Shown: in pieces, positions 5,092-5,897 of the stretch
How positions within the stretch are numbered: position 1 is the first letter of the stretch
How the letters are laid out: every line of letters starts with the position of its first letter
NCBI GenBank assembly: GCA_030043285.1
Contig: JASHXZ010000643.1
Coordinates: 1 to 5,897, forward strand
Source: Xanthobacteraceae bacterium
GTDB taxonomy: Bacteria > Pseudomonadota > Alphaproteobacteria > Rhizobiales > Xanthobacteraceae
Direction: 5' to 3'
DNA length: 5,897 nucleotides
The notes under the pieces: generated by a model
What the model saw: the letters and a program-made list of their open reading frames with translations, nothing else
What the model was told of the DNA's origin: nothing
The model's database searches: none
Translations under genes and position numbers: made by a program

Positions 5092-5523
5092 CTAAGAGGT
5101 GAGGAGGGCGAGCACCGCCGGCAAGGCCGGTTCGCCTGCTGCGACGGCAAGCCGCGCCAGAGCGATGCCTTCAAGTTCGGTTCGTTGCTGGTCGGCCTGC
5201 GGCAGCCGTTCCGCGTCCGCCGCCAGGTCGACGACCAGCCCGACCACTGCGCTCGGCTCGCAGGGCAGCTTGCGGATGCCGAGGCCGCGGACCTCGATCA
5301 ACCCGGCGAGCGCTGCGGCTGGGCGCACCAACAACCGGCCGTGCGCGGCTTCGATATGGACGCGGTCATCGCCGACCAAACGCGCAAAGGGTAGCGATCC
5401 GCGTGTCGCCGCCTGAATGAGTTCAAGCGCCAGCCGCGATTTGCCTGATCCCGAAGGTCCGCGGATCAGCACCGCACGTGCGCCGACCAGGACCGCCGAA
5501 GCGTGGATGGTGGCCGATGACAT
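5092..5523 (-). CDS. hprK: HPr kinase/phosphorylase, short alphaproteobacterial form
   Basis: HprK phosphorylates, and in many bacteria dephosphorylates, the regulatory serine of HPr in response to metabolite levels. This 143-residue version has only the catalytic domain. Visible are His 7 in TIHASAVLVG (the His preceding the P-loop), the Walker A motif GPSGSGKS (22-29), an acidic VGDDRV (50-55), and the HprK signature GLIEVRGLGI (74-83). Firmicute HprK is about 310 residues and carries an extra N-terminal domain; alphaproteobacterial forms commonly lack it, so this is not a truncation. ATG 5523 starts right before the conserved MSSATIHAS; the ribosome binding site is weak (GGA, 9 bases away). 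Its target HPr, with an intact Ser 67, is encoded two genes downstream. The C-terminus is alanine and leucine rich and weakly conserved. Confidence 0.95.
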   Translation of the reverse strand: MSSATIHASAVLVGARAVLIRGPSGSGKSRLALELIQAATRGSLPFARLVGDDRVHIEAAHGRLLVRPAAALAGLIEVRGLGIRKLPCEPSAVVGLVVDLAADAERLPQADQQRTELEGIALARLAVAAGEPALPAVLALLTS

Positions 5524-5568
5524 GTGCGACGATCCGTGCGGCTACAAAATTTCCCACCAAGAACGAAT

Positions 5569-5656
5569 CGTCATTGCGAGCGAAGCGAAGCAATCCAGGG
5601 CCGGTGCACCGACTCTGGATTGCTTCGTCGCCCCTGCGGGGCTCCTCGCAATAACG
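5569..5656. repeat. Second copy of the CGTCATTGCGAG palindromic repeat
   Basis: CGTCATTGCGAGCGAAGCGA then AGCAATCCAG (5569-5598) pairs with CTGGATTGCTTCGTCG (5615-5630) and, after an interrupting CCCCTGCGGGG hairpin, with CTCGCAATAACG (5645-5656). It matches the core of the element at 1256-1336 but lacks the outer arms. It fills most of the 158-base chvG-hprK gap and could attenuate read-through from chvG into hprK. Confidence 0.8.
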
Positions 5657-5681
5657 GCGCTCTCAACGGAAAATGTAACCA

Positions 5682-5897
5682 TCACGTCGCCGGCAGGCGT
5701 ACGATGAAGCGCGCGCCGGCAATCTGCGGCGCCGCGCCGGCGCCGCCAGCCATCCGGTTCTCCACCCAGATGGCGCCGCCGTGCGCGTCCACGATCTGCT
5801 TCGAGATCGACAGTCCGAGGCCGGAATTCTGGCCGAAACCCTGGTGTGGTCGATCGGTATAGAAGCGTTCGAAAATTTTCTCCGCCGCGTCCGGCCG
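5682..5897 (-). CDS. chvG: ChvG/ExoS-type sensor histidine kinase, C-terminal end only
   Basis: Minus-strand partial gene: 71 codons plus TGA, with the 5' part beyond the window edge. The piece covers the end of the HATPase domain: [20 protein letters not shown] (F box region, 5-24), [17 protein letters not shown] (the G2 box, 25-41), IWVEN (43-47) and [11 protein letters not shown] (61-71). The FYTDRP and [10 protein letters not shown] wording is typical of ChvG, the membrane sensor that with ChvI controls acid and envelope stress responses and symbiosis genes in rhizobia (BvrS in Brucella). The neighbouring hprK-EIIA-HPr order fits that assignment. A Gly/Ala-rich insertion (GGAGAAPQ) sits before the last strand. 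N-terminal transmembrane and sensor parts cannot be judged. Confidence 0.9.
   Translation of the reverse strand, partial: RPDAAEKIFERFYTDRPHQGFGQNSGLGLSISKQIVDAHGGAIWVENRMAGGAGAAPQIAGARFIVRLPAT

Noticed and set aside
1..5897. CRISPR array, tRNA or rRNA genes
   Set aside because: No regularly spaced repeats and no tRNA or rRNA-like segments were seen; all repeats are isolated palindromes.

Overview
The window looks like an alphaproteobacterium of the Bradyrhizobium/Rhodopseudomonas kind. This rests on high GC, GC-rich third codon positions, many short palindromic dispersed repeats, and a minus-strand gene order known from rhizobia: chvG (3' end only), hprK, a mannose-family EIIA, HPr, then ahcY. 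No species can be named from the sequence alone.

Layout, right to left in the direction of the core genes. The C-terminal 71 residues of a ChvG/ExoS-type sensor kinase end at 5682. A 158-base gap holding a palindromic repeat follows, then a short HPr kinase (5092-5523). After a 242-base gap come EIIA and HPr, which overlap by ATGA (4119-4849). Next is an accessory pair of heavily overlapping small genes (3304-4063): a small protein of unknown function and a Cro/C1-type helix-turn-helix protein, arranged like a toxin-antitoxin operon. Dispersed repeat copies lie on both sides of the pair. Then come a probable frameshifted small gene (3017-3176) and a strong palindrome (2924-2945) upstream of ahcY (1411-2838), the S-adenosylhomocysteine hydrolase gene.

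Downstream of ahcY the sequence changes character. A hairpin-rich, MITE-like repeat (1225-1369) is followed by an AT-richer segment. This carries a plus-strand Panacea-domain (SocA-like antitoxin) gene and the remains of a small downstream gene. It ends at 158 in a second, diverged copy of the last ~39 codons of ahcY (40-158). The segment at 159-1410 is therefore bracketed by two direct copies of the ahcY 3' end, the footprint of an insertion or recombination event at that gene.

How the genes work together: ChvG senses envelope or acid stress with its partner ChvI. HprK, HPr and EIIA form the incomplete, regulatory phosphotransfer chain of alphaproteobacteria, with no sugar permease in view. 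AhcY removes S-adenosylhomocysteine in the methyl cycle. Two toxin-antitoxin-like modules have been inserted on either side of ahcY, and repeats sit at most of the joints.
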